Positions 53,688-63,519 of a stretch of 64,000 nt of DNA are shown here, one piece after another. Every line of letters starts with the position of its first letter. Position 1 is the first letter of the stretch. A program made the position numbers and the translations under genes. Source of the DNA: Niabella sp. (lineage in GTDB: Bacteria > Bacteroidota > Bacteroidia > Chitinophagales > Chitinophagaceae); the NCBI GenBank assembly GCA_017744715.1, contig JAGIAT010000001.1:310001-374000 (forward strand), written 5' to 3'. The notes beneath the pieces are model-generated. The model was not told the origin of the DNA. It did not search any database and saw only the letters and a list, made by a program, of their open reading frames with translations.

Positions 53688-54938
53688 ATGGAATTTAAAA
53701 GGATTGTTGTAACCGGGATGGGCGCATTAACACCGTTGGGAAATACAGTGGACGACTACTGGAACGGGCTGATTAATGGAGTTTCTGGTGCAGCGCCGAT
53801 CACCTTATTTGATGCCACTAAGTTCAGAACACGATTTGCCTGCGAAGTAAAGAATTTTGACCCTACGCAGTTTCTTGATAAAAAGGAAGCCCGTAAGGTA
53901 GACCGGTTTACCCAGTTTGCTTTGGTAGCCAGTGATCAGGCGGTTAAAGATGCCGGTCTTACAAAGGAAAACATTAACCCTGACCGTATTGGTGTGGTGT
54001 TGGGCAGCGGTATCGGAGGGTTGATCACCTTCCAGCATGAGGTAATGGATTTTGCCAAAGGCGATGGCACCCCTCGTTTCAATCCCTTTTTTATTCCAAA
54101 AATGATCCTGGATATTGCGGCCGGGCAGATCAGCATGCGCCATAATCTCCGCGGACCCAACTATTCTGTAGTAAGTGCCTGCGCCAGCAGTACCAACGCG
54201 ATGATTGATGCCATCAACCTGATACGCCTGGGCAAGGCCGATATTATTGTAACCGGGGGCAGTGAAGCCGTGATCAGTGAAGCCGGAGTTGGCGGATTTA
54301 ACGCCATGAAGGCCATGAGCGAACGCAACGATGACCCCACAACCGCCAGCCGCCCTTACGACAAAGACCGCGATGGTTTTGTAATGGGTGAAGGCGCCGG
54401 TGTGTTGATTTTTGAAGAACTGGAGCACGCAAAACAACGCGGTGCCCGCATTTATTGTGAAGTGATCGGCGGCGGTGCCACAGCAGATGCGCATCACATA
54501 ACGGCTCCGCATCCGGAGGGACTGGGAGCCAAGAATGTAATGATCGAGGCCATGAAGGATGCCAGCATCCGGCCCGAAGATGTAGACTATATTAACACAC
54601 ACGGCACGTCCACACCACTGGGCGATATTGCAGAAACAAAAGCCATTCTTGAGGTATTTGGCGCGCATGCGTACGAGCTCAACATCAGCTCTACAAAAAG
54701 CATGACCGGTCATTGTTTGGGCGCGGCCGGAGTTATAGAAGCCATTGCATGTATTAAAAGCGTTATACATAATATTGTACCGCCTACTATTAACCATTTT
54801 ACCGACGACCCCGAACTGGATCCGAAATTAAATTTTACATTTAACAAGGCGCAGGAGCGCACTATCAATGTAGCACTGAGTAATACTTTTGGGTTTGGCG
54901 GTCATAATGCCTGTATCATTGTAAAAAAATATTCATAG
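53688..54938 (+). CDS. fabF: 3-oxoacyl-ACP synthase II
   Basis: The product has 416 residues and extends fatty acyl-ACP by condensation with malonyl-ACP. The catalytic Cys165 is in VSACASSTNAM, with His305 in NTHGTSTPLGD and His342 in MTGHCLGAAG. The length is normal. It is cytosolic. It follows acpP and is 6 bp before rnc, so the three form one unit. Confidence 0.98.
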   Translation: MEFKRIVVTGMGALTPLGNTVDDYWNGLINGVSGAAPITLFDATKFRTRFACEVKNFDPTQFLDKKEARKVDRFTQFALVASDQAVKDAGLTKENINPDRIGVVLGSGIGGLITFQHEVMDFAKGDGTPRFNPFFIPKMILDIAAGQISMRHNLRGPNYSVVSACASSTNAMIDAINLIRLGKADIIVTGGSEAVISEAGVGGFNAMKAMSERNDDPTTASRPYDKDRDGFVMGEGAGVLIFEELEHAKQRGARIYCEVIGGGATADAHHITAPHPEGLGAKNVMIEAMKDASIRPEDVDYINTHGTSTPLGDIAETKAILEVFGAHAYELNISSTKSMTGHCLGAAGVIEAIACIKSVIHNIVPPTINHFTDDPELDPKLNFTFNKAQERTINVALSNTFGFGGHNACIIVKKYS

Positions 54939-54944
54939 TCATCT

Positions 54945-55673
54945 GTGAATTTTATAAGAGGGATTTTTAAGGAGAAAAACGATGCCGCTTTAAAAAAGCA
55001 GTTACGCAACATATTGGGATTTGCACCCGATAATATTTCTTTATACAAAACAGCGCTCACTCACCGCTCACTTGGGGAAAATGTAGATGAAAACAATGAG
55101 CGACTGGAATATTTGGGCGATGCCGTTTTAAGCGCCCTGGTGGCCGACTATCTTTTTAAACGGTATCCTTACCAGGGAGAAGGTTTTTTAACCGAGATGC
55201 GCAGCAAAATGGTGAACCGTCAGCAGCTGAATGAAGTGGCGCTGAAAATGGATCTGAAAAAGATCGCTCATTTCAACAAGCAGGACCATACCTTAAGAGG
55301 CAGCCACATTTTTGGCAATACACTGGAAGCCCTGGTGGGCGCTATTTACCTGGACCTGGGCTATAAAAAAACCAGCAAATGGGTATATAATTATATCATT
55401 GCCCCGCATATGTTCATGGATGAACTGGAGTTGCGGGAAATCAATCATAAAAACAAATTGTACGGCTGGGCTAACAAACAAGGCAAAACACTGGAATTTG
55501 TAACCATTGAAGAAAAACTGGAAAATGGCCGGCGGTTATTTACAATTGGTGCAGTTGTTGATGGAGAAATAATAGCACAGGGAAAAGCATTTAATAAAAA
55601 AGATGCTTCCCAGATAGCGGCCAGCCTCGCTGTAACGTCACTCGGAATTAATAACAACGAAGAAGGCCTGTAA
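54945..55673 (+). CDS. rnc: Ribonuclease III
   Basis: The product has 242 residues and cleaves double-stranded RNA such as rRNA precursors. The RNase III signature ERLEYLGDAVLSALVADYL is near residues 53-71, and the dsRNA-binding domain occupies the C-terminal third (NKLYGWANKQGKTLEFVTIE). It starts with GTG 54945, 6 bp after fabF, a coupled arrangement. No upstream ATG is available in frame without overlapping fabF. Confidence 0.97.
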   Translation: MNFIRGIFKEKNDAALKKQLRNILGFAPDNISLYKTALTHRSLGENVDENNERLEYLGDAVLSALVADYLFKRYPYQGEGFLTEMRSKMVNRQQLNEVALKMDLKKIAHFNKQDHTLRGSHIFGNTLEALVGAIYLDLGYKKTSKWVYNYIIAPHMFMDELELREINHKNKLYGWANKQGKTLEFVTIEEKLENGRRLFTIGAVVDGEIIAQGKAFNKKDASQIAASLAVTSLGINNNEEGL

Positions 55674-55811
55674 ACCCGGAAATCCCTACTTAACAAAAAG
55701 GCCGGCATAAAATAATTTATGCAAACAGGTTACACCGGTCTGCTTCCGGGCCCTCTGGTTGCCCGAATCCCTCCCGGTTAAACAAGTACCCGGCTATTTA
55801 AAACAACAGTT

Positions 55812-56333
55812 ATGCAAATGAAATCTTTTTTTATGATGACCGTGCTTTTGGCAGGTCTTGCTGCGGGCCTTACCGCGTGCGGAGATGCCGGCAAAAAAAA
55901 CTTTGACAGGGCCGGTGATTATGATCAGTACATTATTTCCCGTATCGGTCAGATGCAGCAAACCTTATTTGCCGTTCAGAAAGCAACCGGCAGTGATGAT
56001 ACCGTAACCACCGGCCTGGACCGGTTTGCACACCAGATAGATTCTGTAACCGCCAATCTTAAAGCGCTTCCGGATTATAAAGGAAACACCAGCTACCGCG
56101 ATGCCGCCATACGGCTGGCCGCTTTTTATAAGCGGTCGATTACCGGCTCTTACGCCGAAATTGCCAGGGTATATAAAGAGGTAAAGGATTCGGCAATGGC
56201 TGATAACAAGGTAAATGAACTGATCATTAAGTTGCAGGAAGAAGAAACCCTGGCAGATGACGCCTTTGTTAAAGAGCGGGAGGCATTTGCCGAAAAGAAT
56301 AAGCTGCCGTTAGATGCGGAGCCCGCAAAATAA
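55812..56333 (+). CDS. Helical hypothetical lipoprotein
   Basis: The product has 173 residues with lipobox LTAC. The mature part is mostly helical and charged (YDQYIISRIGQMQQTLFAVQ; AFYKRSITGSYAEIARVYKE; NELIIKLQEEETLADDAFVK). It has no known catalytic motif. It lies between rnc and the IscS-like desulfurase with gaps over 60 bp. A family is not recognised. Confidence 0.7.
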   Translation: MQMKSFFMMTVLLAGLAAGLTACGDAGKKNFDRAGDYDQYIISRIGQMQQTLFAVQKATGSDDTVTTGLDRFAHQIDSVTANLKALPDYKGNTSYRDAAIRLAAFYKRSITGSYAEIARVYKEVKDSAMADNKVNELIIKLQEEETLADDAFVKEREAFAEKNKLPLDAEPAK

Positions 56334-56394
56334 TTTTCCTTAATTTAGTGCAGGCGCTGTTGAGAGAACCCGGCAGCGCTTTTTTATTTGACCC

Positions 56395-57573
56395 ATGCTC
56401 CGGTTTCCGATATATCTTGATAACTGCGCCACTACCGCCTGTGATTCCCGGGTGGTAGAAGCGATGTTGCCCTATTTTACACAGTACTATGGCAATGCTT
56501 CCAGCAGCAGTCATTCCTTTGGATGGAAGGCCAGGGCTGCTGTAGAAGAAGCACAGCAACAGGTAGCAGCACTCATTGGTGCCCGGCCGGAAGAAATCAT
56601 CTTTACCTCGGGCGCTACCGAAAGCTGTAACCTGGCATTGCGGGGTATTTGTGATGTATATGCGGGAACCAACCGGCATATCATTACCGTAAAAACAGAA
56701 CATAAGGCGGTGCTGGATACCTGCAGGGAGCTGGAAAAAAGCGGCACGGAAATTACCTACCTGGATGTAGATCAAAATGGCCAGATCAGCCTGCAGGAGC
56801 TGGAAGCGGCCATTAAACCAGCCACCATTCTTATTGCGGTGATGTGGGCCAATAATGAAACCGGTGTAGTGATGCCCGTAAACAAGATCGGCGCCATCGC
56901 CGGGGCGCACCAGGTATTGTTTTTTTCAGATGCCACACAGGCAGCGGGCAAGATCCCCATAAATGTAAAAGCCGCCGGCCTGGGTTTGATGGCGCTGAGC
57001 AGTCATAAAATGTATGGCCCCAAAGGCGTGGGCGCCCTGTATATAAGCCGCAGGAATCCGCGTGTACGGCTGGCTGCCCAGATCACCGGGGGAGGGCAGC
57101 AGCAACACATCCGCAGTGGTACGCTGAATGTACCGGGTATTGTGGGGTTTGGGAAAGCAGCGGCGCTTAGCCGGGAGTTGATGCAGGAAGACACCCTGCG
57201 CCTGCAGGCGTTCAGGGATCAGCTGGAAACGGCGCTGCTGAAGATTCCGGAAGTATATATTAACGGTGCCGCTTCTGAACGGTTACCCCAGGTATGCAAT
57301 GCCGCTTTTGACTACCTGAACAGCAATGAAATATTGTCGGCATTGAATAAAGATCTGGCCATTTCTTCCGGCTCGGCCTGTACCTCCGGATCGCTGGATC
57401 CGTCGTATGTTTTAAAAGCGATGCAGTTGCCGGATGCACGGGCAAGGGCCGCTATCCGCTTTAGTTGCGGCCGTTATACCACTGCAGAGGAAATGGATCA
57501 TACCATCCGGTTTGTAACGGATACGATCGATACATTGAGAAAGAGCAGCCCTGCCTGGCTGCTTCGTGACTGA
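56395..57573 (+). CDS. Cysteine desulfurase (IscS/NifS type)
   Basis: The product has 392 residues. The Schiff-base lysine is Lys205 (LSSHKMYGPKG) and the catalytic Cys is Cys329 (ISSGSACTSGS), with the long active-site loop of the IscS/NifS group. It supplies sulfur for Fe-S clusters or tRNA thiolation. It differs from the SufS-type encapsulin cargo at 45559, so two desulfurases of different classes lie within 12 kb. No iscU or tRNA thiolase gene is adjacent. Confidence 0.96.
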   Translation: MLRFPIYLDNCATTACDSRVVEAMLPYFTQYYGNASSSSHSFGWKARAAVEEAQQQVAALIGARPEEIIFTSGATESCNLALRGICDVYAGTNRHIITVKTEHKAVLDTCRELEKSGTEITYLDVDQNGQISLQELEAAIKPATILIAVMWANNETGVVMPVNKIGAIAGAHQVLFFSDATQAAGKIPINVKAAGLGLMALSSHKMYGPKGVGALYISRRNPRVRLAAQITGGGQQQHIRSGTLNVPGIVGFGKAAALSRELMQEDTLRLQAFRDQLETALLKIPEVYINGAASERLPQVCNAAFDYLNSNEILSALNKDLAISSGSACTSGSLDPSYVLKAMQLPDARARAAIRFSCGRYTTAEEMDHTIRFVTDTIDTLRKSSPAWLLRD

Positions 57574-57613
57574 ATTTTTACTAACTTTAGTAACGGCTGG
57601 TTAATCTTTATGA

Positions 57614-58813
57614 ATGGTACGATTGCGCTTACTTTGTACGTTCCTTTTTTGCTGCTGCTTTTTAAAAACAGAGGCGCAGGAAGAATTTATCGATCCGCCC
57701 AGTAAACACCTGGTCACCATTCCCTTTGTACAATTTACCGGTGGCGTTATTGTATTTAAGGCCTTGCTGGATAATTTTAAAGATTCCCTCAATTTTATCC
57801 TGGATACAGGAAGCGGCGGTATTTCGCTGGACTCTACCACCGTGGAGAGCCTGGGAATGAAGCCGGGACCACCGGAGCGGATCATCCGGGGTATCGGTGG
57901 TGTACGTAAAGTAGGCTTCTTAAAGAACCGGAGTCTTCACCTGGGCGGATACGAGATCGACAGCCTGGATTTTCATATCATCGATTATGAGGTGCTTACA
58001 TCGCTGTATGGACAAAAGATCGACGGCATTATCGGGTATTCGGTGTTGAGCCGTTATATTCTTAAGATCGATTATGAAAAACAGGAGATTGGTTTTTATA
58101 CAAAGGGCACGATGAAATATCCCAAGGGCGGGTACCTGTTGCGGCCCTATATACGGATGCTGCCCTATCTGAAATCGACAGTCAGCGATAACCGCAAAAG
58201 CGGCTTCAATTATTTGTTTGACCTGGGCGCCGGACTTACAGTTTTGTTTTCAGATGATTTTATAAACGACAGTGCTTTTCTGAAAACGAAGCGGAAGCGG
58301 TACCTGAAACAGGGTGAAGGATTGGGCGGAAGAGTGGATATGTACCTGACCGTAATGAAATCCTTACGCATCGGTCCGTACCGGTTCCGGAATGTGCCGG
58401 TAAATATTTTTAATGATGATTACAATGTAACTTCCTATCCTTCGCTGGGCGGATTGATCGGCAACGAGATCTTCCGGAGGTTCAATGTGATCTTGAACTA
58501 TGAGAAACAACAGATCCACCTGACACCTAACCGTTTTTTTACATCCCCCTTCGATTATGCGTACTCGGGTATTGAACTATACCTGGTCAACGGTGTAGCA
58601 GTTACGGGTAAAATACCCGTGGGTTCTCCGGCAGAAAAAGCGGGGTTAAAAGAAGGCGATGAGATCCTGGCCATCAATAACCGGTTTGGCATGCAGCTGG
58701 ATGACCTGAAGCAGGCCCTTCAATCAACCTATGGAAAGGTAAAGATCATTTACCGGCGCGACGGTGTATTGCTGACAACGGTGATGAATGTGATCAATAT
58801 TTCGAAGAAATAG
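57614..58813 (+). CDS. Secreted aspartyl protease-like protein with PDZ domain
   Basis: The product has 399 residues with a signal peptide ending TEAQ. Two retropepsin-like halves are seen: DTGSGG at 64-69 and FDLGAGLTV at 202-210 (Asp kept, Thr replaced by Leu). A PDZ domain follows at about 315-390 (PVGSPAEKAGLKEGDEILAI). This layout is known for clan AA proteases in Bacteroidota. It is probably periplasmic. The substrate is not known. It converges with the collagen-like gene; stops are almost adjacent. Confidence 0.85.
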   Translation: MVRLRLLCTFLFCCCFLKTEAQEEFIDPPSKHLVTIPFVQFTGGVIVFKALLDNFKDSLNFILDTGSGGISLDSTTVESLGMKPGPPERIIRGIGGVRKVGFLKNRSLHLGGYEIDSLDFHIIDYEVLTSLYGQKIDGIIGYSVLSRYILKIDYEKQEIGFYTKGTMKYPKGGYLLRPYIRMLPYLKSTVSDNRKSGFNYLFDLGAGLTVLFSDDFINDSAFLKTKRKRYLKQGEGLGGRVDMYLTVMKSLRIGPYRFRNVPVNIFNDDYNVTSYPSLGGLIGNEIFRRFNVILNYEKQQIHLTPNRFFTSPFDYAYSGIELYLVNGVAVTGKIPVGSPAEKAGLKEGDEILAINNRFGMQLDDLKQALQSTYGKVKIIYRRDGVLLTTVMNVINISKK

Positions 58814-59365
58814 CTAGATACTGATCCTCAAAAGATATCCACTGGCAACTCTTTCAGCAGTAAACGTTCGGTCTTTTACCGTTACGTTGCTGATCTCATA
58901 CTGACCGGAGCCGTTCAGTCTTGAGGTATAGGACACATCTAACAGGAGATTGTTCTTGATCTTCATCAGGAAACGGGAGTTATCCGGTACCGGGAAAATA
59001 ATAACGCTCTTCAAATCACCTGGTGAGACGATGGAAATATTGGAACTGATGAGTTGATTGTTAGCATTTCGAAGCTCAATGTCTAGGGAACTTATATTAT
59101 TGACTGTTATATAATTATCACCAGTGCTTTTATAGGTAATTGAAATATTAAAGTTTACTACACAATTTGCACAAGAACCGCCGGTAGCACCTGTAGCACC
59201 TGTGGCTCCGGTAGCACCTGTAGCGCCCGTACTTCCTGTAGAACCACCGGGACTTGTTACCCCATCAGCACCTTTTGGGCCAGCCGGCCCGGTCGATCCG
59301 GTAGCTATCTTTTTACACTGTGCCAGTGATAAAAGCAAAACAGATAAATAAAAAAAGAATCGCAT
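58814..59365 (-). CDS. Collagen-like lipoprotein
   Basis: The product has 183 residues with lipobox LAQC (Cys17). Residues 23-63 are Gly-X-Thr/Y triplets (GSTGPAGPKGADG then GATGATGATGATG), one break at VTSPG, followed by CANC and a beta-rich C-terminal domain of about 115 residues. The DNA of the triplets is a run of 9-bp-like units that can slip in frame, so length may vary between strains. The protein is likely surface-anchored and trimeric. Its ligand is unknown. Confidence 0.85.
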   Translation of the reverse strand: MRFFFYLSVLLLSLAQCKKIATGSTGPAGPKGADGVTSPGGSTGSTGATGATGATGATGATGGSCANCVVNFNISITYKSTGDNYITVNNISSLDIELRNANNQLISSNISIVSPGDLKSVIIFPVPDNSRFLMKIKNNLLLDVSYTSRLNGSGQYEISNVTVKDRTFTAERVASGYLLRISI

Positions 59366-59718
59366 AGCTGCTTTTTGTACCTATAGACGGGCAAAATACA
59401 AAAAACGAAACAGATCCGGCCAAAATTCCTGAAAACGATTGCATTTGAATTGCTTAACCAACTGGTTATTAGTTTTTTGATTTATACAACAAGAAACTAT
59501 ATTTTGTCGCCGGATACCGGGTCCGGCCGCAGATCGGGGAGTGACTGGGAAAACCGCGGCCCCCTACGTTCTTAAACAGCATTCAAATACCAAACAAAAA
59601 AGACCGCCTGGCCTTACGATTTAAACGACTGTTAATACAGCCGTCGCCGGTAAAAAATCGGCGTTCATGCGGGAAGGAGCCGTGCTTCCAGGTTTATTTA
59701 TAATATCTTTGAACAACA
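59366..59718. other. Intergenic region between collagen-like gene and ruvB
   Basis: About 350 bases between divergent genes. The only recognised element is the ruvB -7 box at 59704-59711. No gene or strong hairpin was found. Confidence 0.65.
59704..59711 (+). promoter_or_regulatory. -7 box of ruvB
   Basis: TATCTTTG matches TAnnTTTG exactly, 7 bp before ATG 59719, implying a very short leader. Confidence 0.5.
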
Positions 59719-60753
59719 ATGAGTAATCCCAATTTAAATAAAGAAAAGCAGGGGCTGAGTACGTTGGAAAGTGATTTTGAGAATACGATCCGCCCGGGCC
59801 AGATAAAGGATTTTGCCGGCCAGCCGCAACTGGTGGAGAACTTGGTCATCTTTATAAGGGCAGCAAAGATGCGGGGAGAAGCGCTGGATCATATTCTGTT
59901 TCATGGTCCTCCCGGATTGGGAAAAACCACCCTGTCGAGGATCGTGGCGAATGAATTGGGCGTAAACATTAAAGAAACCAGCGGCCCGGTGATTGAAAAA
60001 CCGGGTGATCTTGCGGGATTGCTGACTTCGCTGGAGCCGAATGATGTGTTGTTTATAGATGAGATACACCGGCTGAGCACGGTGGTGGAAGAGTATTTGT
60101 ATGCAGCCATGGAGGATTACCGGCTGGATATTTTACTGGATAGCGGACCCAATGCGCGAAGCATCCAGCTTTCGCTGAACCCGTTTACGCTGGTGGGTGC
60201 TACCACCCGCAGCGGATTGCTGACAGCACCCTTATTGTCGCGTTTTGCGATTAAAGCGCGCCTGGAATATTACTCGGCACAAACGCTGCAAAAGATCGTG
60301 CTCCGGGCCGCCCAGATCCTGGGTGTACAGATATCGAAGGATGCCGCAGCGGAAATCGCCGGCAGAAGCCGGGCCACTCCACGGATCGCCAACGGGCTTT
60401 TAAGACGGGTGCGCGACTTTGCCCAGGTATTGAACGATGGTATCATTGACGTGGGCATTACACAGCATGCCCTGAAGGCGCTGAACGTGGATGAATACGG
60501 GTTGGATGAAATGGATAACCGCATCCTGCTGGCCATTATTGAAAAGTTTAAGGGAGGACCGGTAGGCATTACCACCATTGCTACTGCAGTGGGCGAAGAA
60601 CCGGGTACTATAGAGGAAGTATATGAGCCTTTTTTAATACAGGAGGGGTTTTTGCAGCGTACACCGCGGGGACGAGAAGTAACGCATAAAGCCTATGAGC
60701 ATTTGGGTAAAAAGCCGGGGAGTCGTTCCAGAAACCTGGAACTGGATCTTTAA
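59719..60753 (+). CDS. ruvB: Holliday junction branch migration ATPase RuvB
   Basis: The product has 344 residues and drives branch migration together with RuvA. The Walker A motif GPPGLGKT is at 63-70, Walker B-type DEIH at 114-117, and sensor motif GATTRSGLL is present. The C-terminal winged helix reads [21 protein letters not shown]. The length is normal. ruvA is not in the window. A bidirectional terminator lies downstream. Confidence 0.98.
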   Translation: MSNPNLNKEKQGLSTLESDFENTIRPGQIKDFAGQPQLVENLVIFIRAAKMRGEALDHILFHGPPGLGKTTLSRIVANELGVNIKETSGPVIEKPGDLAGLLTSLEPNDVLFIDEIHRLSTVVEEYLYAAMEDYRLDILLDSGPNARSIQLSLNPFTLVGATTRSGLLTAPLLSRFAIKARLEYYSAQTLQKIVLRAAQILGVQISKDAAAEIAGRSRATPRIANGLLRRVRDFAQVLNDGIIDVGITQHALKALNVDEYGLDEMDNRILLAIIEKFKGGPVGITTIATAVGEEPGTIEEVYEPFLIQEGFLQRTPRGREVTHKAYEHLGKKPGSRSRNLELDL

Positions 60754-60917
60754 AAACATCAAGCATGTTTAAGGCTCAAAGGGCTTGCATAATTTAAATG
60801 AGCGCATCGGCTTTTAAAATTTCTTCGATCGTCAACGACCAGAAAATTACCTGGATAGATTTTTTTTAAAGGATTGCGCCGTGTATTACGGGGCATTGGT
60901 CAATCCTTAAATGTATA

Positions 60918-60959
60918 AATAAGGAACCCGCCGGATAAATTTCCAGCGGGTTCCTTATT
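60918..60959. terminator. Bidirectional terminator between ruvB and the OmpR-type regulator
   Basis: 14-bp perfect stem (60918-60931 with 60946-60959), 14-nt loop. It sits between convergent genes. Confidence 0.85.
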
Positions 60960-60973
60960 ATATCTGGTAAGCA

Positions 60974-61672
60974 CTAATCCTGTACCACCAAACGGAAACC
61001 ATTTCCGTGGATGTTCACGATTTCGATCTTTTCATCATCTTTCAGGTACTTGCGCAGCTTGGCAATATATACGTCCATGCTTCGGCCATTGAAATATGTA
61101 TCGCTGCCCCAGATCTTTTTCAGGGCCTGTTCGCGCGGAAGCAGGTCATTCAGGTGTTCTGCCAGCATCTTCAGCAATTCATTTTCTTTTGGAGAAAGTG
61201 TTTGCGTATTGTCGTTATGGGTCAGCTGCCGCAGTTTGGGGTTAAAGTGATAACTGGCCAGCTGGTATTCTTTATTTTCTGTTTCCTTATTCAGCTCTTC
61301 GTTCCGTTTAAGAATGGCTTTGATCTTTAACAGCAATACCTCGCTATCAAAAGGCTTGGTGATGTAGTCATCCGCACCCAGTTTGTATCCTTGGATGATG
61401 TCTTCTTTCATCGTTTTTGCACTCAGGAAAAATAACGGAATATCGGGGTCTACATTACGTACCTCTTCTGCAAGGGTAAACCCATCCATATGCGGCATCA
61501 TCACATCCAGCAGACAGAGATCAAACTTTTCGCGCTGAAAAGCAGCCAAACCCAAACGGCCATCCCGCTCCAGGGTTACATCATAATCATTCAGTTCCAG
61601 ATAATTTTTCAGCACATTGCCGAGGTTCGGATCATCTTCGCACAATAATATTCTGGGTTTTTTTGTTTCCAT
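60974..61672 (-). CDS. OmpR-family response regulator (RprY-like)
   Basis: The product has 232 residues. The receiver domain has the acidic pocket (EDD at 12-14), phospho-acceptor Asp56 in LLDVMMPHMDG, and the switch lysine in YITKPFD. The C-terminal winged helix (SPKENELLKMLAEHLNDLLPREQAL; IYIA-type DVYIAKLRKYL) is OmpR-like. No histidine kinase gene is adjacent, so it is an orphan here. RprY is the usual Bacteroidota name for this type, but identity is not proven. Confidence 0.95.
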   Translation of the reverse strand: METKKPRILLCEDDPNLGNVLKNYLELNDYDVTLERDGRLGLAAFQREKFDLCLLDVMMPHMDGFTLAEEVRNVDPDIPLFFLSAKTMKEDIIQGYKLGADDYITKPFDSEVLLLKIKAILKRNEELNKETENKEYQLASYHFNPKLRQLTHNDNTQTLSPKENELLKMLAEHLNDLLPREQALKKIWGSDTYFNGRSMDVYIAKLRKYLKDDEKIEIVNIHGNGFRLVVQD

Positions 61673-61965
61673 GTTGCTGTGTTTATGTTATTAGATGGCA
61701 AATAAAGTTAATGCTTTTTAATACACTAACAAATGGAAACGAATTTTTTGTTAAAAAGCCGTCCTGGATAAGCGTTACAGTTGCCTGTGTTGGCAGGCCG
61801 GGCTGTGGCAGCTGTTTATATATGGGTTGTGAACGTTACCGGTCAGGAAAAGCCCTGCCGGTTGATGCGGACGGGTAACGGCCAGAAAGTACTGCTTTTT
61901 CAGAATGGGACAACAGGGGCGTTGCAGGTGGCGGTATTACAGCTTTGCGAATGCTGAACGGGCTT
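61673..61965. other. Intergenic region between OmpR-type regulator and radical SAM gene
   Basis: About 290 bases. No gene with support and no clear hairpin. The plus-strand open frame over 61663-61878 has no recognisable features. Confidence 0.6.
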
Positions 61966-63012
61966 TCAGGCAGATGCCTTTACCGGGTGCCTGCTATGGT
62001 ATACCCATACCTCATTCCAGTTAATGATGTCCTGTTCCTTATTGTTATAAACACCGGAAAGTGCATCTTCCAGCATGCGTTCAATCCTGGTTGCATGCTG
62101 CGCTAGATAGCGGTCAAACAATGTTTCGTCAAAATTGTTGATGGTCCCAATGGACAACTGCGGATCAAAGCCGTATGCAAAGGGCGTGATGATCCCTTTT
62201 TCGTCGATCACGATTGTATCGATCACATGGGCCAGCCGATGTTGATCACTGCAACTCCTTGCAAAGCCGTTGACGATCTGGGGGAACGATTCGAGGTAGT
62301 CGCGGTGCAGCAGGTCTGCCTGCACCACCATCCGGCCGCGGTATTTGCTGCTGAGATAATTGGCCAGGATATAGGTACGGTGCAGGTGAAGGTCATCGTT
62401 GGTCCATTGCGGAAGTTCCTGCCGGGCTCTTCCGAACATTTCCAGCGGATGCAGCTGCAATAACCGGGCGCCTTCGTCGGCGGCAAATGTTCCCAGCCAT
62501 ATGAGTTCTTTCCAGCTATCGGGCGTAACGGTATGAATGAAACCAAAAGGCTTATTGTGCTGTTGTAAAACATGCACACCCTTTTGCATTTTTTCAAAAG
62601 CACCTTTTTGCCCGCGTATATAATCATGAAGCACCGGCGGCCCGTCTACGCTTACCGCCACAAGATCGAGGTACTGCAGCAGCGCCTGGTTCCGGTCCGA
62701 CCCCAGCAGCATGCCATTGGTGGCCATGGTATTGTTATAACCGAGCTTCTTTGTAAACTGCAGCAGCGCTTCAAGGTCTTTGTACAGCAGGGGCTCTCCG
62801 CCGGATAAGGAAATATTGTTAAATCCCTGGTCATAGGCATAAACTAAAAAGGCTTTCAATGCTTCCAGGTTGAGCTGTTCTTTCAATAGTGGCGAAGAGC
62901 TGGAGTAGCAATGCTTACAGCACAGGTTGCACCTGCGGGTAGGGTGCAGCTGGATCGTTCGGAAGGGAGCTGCATATGCAGGACTCCCTTTTTCTGAACA
63001 GGCATTCATCAT
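61966..63012 (-). CDS. Radical SAM protein
   Basis: The product has 348 residues. The iron-sulfur motif CxxxCxxC is Cys28, Cys32 and Cys35 (RRCNLCCKHCYSSSSP), followed by SLSGGEPLLYKDLEALLQF, the GGEP motif. The C-terminal part lacks the Cys-rich SPASM or twitch domain, so it is a minimal radical SAM fold. Cofactor is a 4Fe-4S cluster and S-adenosylmethionine. The upstream gene for a 101-residue protein overlaps it by 4 bp (ATGA), so they are made together and may work together; the reaction is unknown. Confidence 0.93.
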   Translation of the reverse strand: MMNACSEKGSPAYAAPFRTIQLHPTRRCNLCCKHCYSSSSPLLKEQLNLEALKAFLVYAYDQGFNNISLSGGEPLLYKDLEALLQFTKKLGYNNTMATNGMLLGSDRNQALLQYLDLVAVSVDGPPVLHDYIRGQKGAFEKMQKGVHVLQQHNKPFGFIHTVTPDSWKELIWLGTFAADEGARLLQLHPLEMFGRARQELPQWTNDDLHLHRTYILANYLSSKYRGRMVVQADLLHRDYLESFPQIVNGFARSCSDQHRLAHVIDTIVIDEKGIITPFAYGFDPQLSIGTINNFDETLFDRYLAQHATRIERMLEDALSGVYNNKEQDIINWNEVWVYHSRHPVKASA

Positions 63013-63314
63013 CTTTCAATTTCAGCGGTGAATTTAAAACCCTGATGAGCGATCACGCCATACGGGAATACTTCGAACCGGGAGAAGATCCCGCCTACAT
63101 TGTTGAACTTGCTCCAGAATTCCGGATCTACGATGCCGTTGATAATGTAACGGTCCAGCCGGGGAATTCCCTTTACAAAAACCTGGTCGATCAATAAACC
63201 GTTTTTCTTCAGGTTCACGATCTCTTTTGAAATGTTGCGGACAACCGTTTTGTCGATGTCTTTTACATCCAGTTTTTTCAACAGTCCGGCTTCAAATTCT
63301 TTAATGTGCTCCAT
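63009..63314 (-). CDS. 101-residue protein coupled to the radical SAM gene
   Basis: The product has 101 residues without signal peptide or Cys. It starts with a helix (EHIKEFEAGLLKKLDVKDID), then a basic stretch, then a beta-like C-terminal half (IDQVFVKGIPRLDRYIING; FEVFPYGVIAHQGFKFTAEI). The stop and the next start overlap as ATGA. It could be a substrate, a precursor or an accessory protein for the radical SAM enzyme. Against a simple RiPP precursor: no clear leader/core boundary and no short Cys/Tyr-rich tail. The function is unknown. Confidence 0.78.
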   Translation of the reverse strand: MEHIKEFEAGLLKKLDVKDIDKTVVRNISKEIVNLKKNGLLIDQVFVKGIPRLDRYIINGIVDPEFWSKFNNVGGIFSRFEVFPYGVIAHQGFKFTAEIER

Positions 63315-63519
63315 GATCTGTGATTTAATATGTGTTGCCTACTCTTTTCGTTTTTCAGCGTCCACGTCTTACTCTGTTGGGGATTTTCAGATACCTCCGG
63401 TTTTTTGATTTTTTGAAAGGAAGGTTTACCGGGCGCAATGGGGCTCTTTGTACAGCTTGATTTCAGATCAAAGTTAACGGCATCACCGGCCCGGCTACAA
63501 TACCTGAATCTGGTGAACC

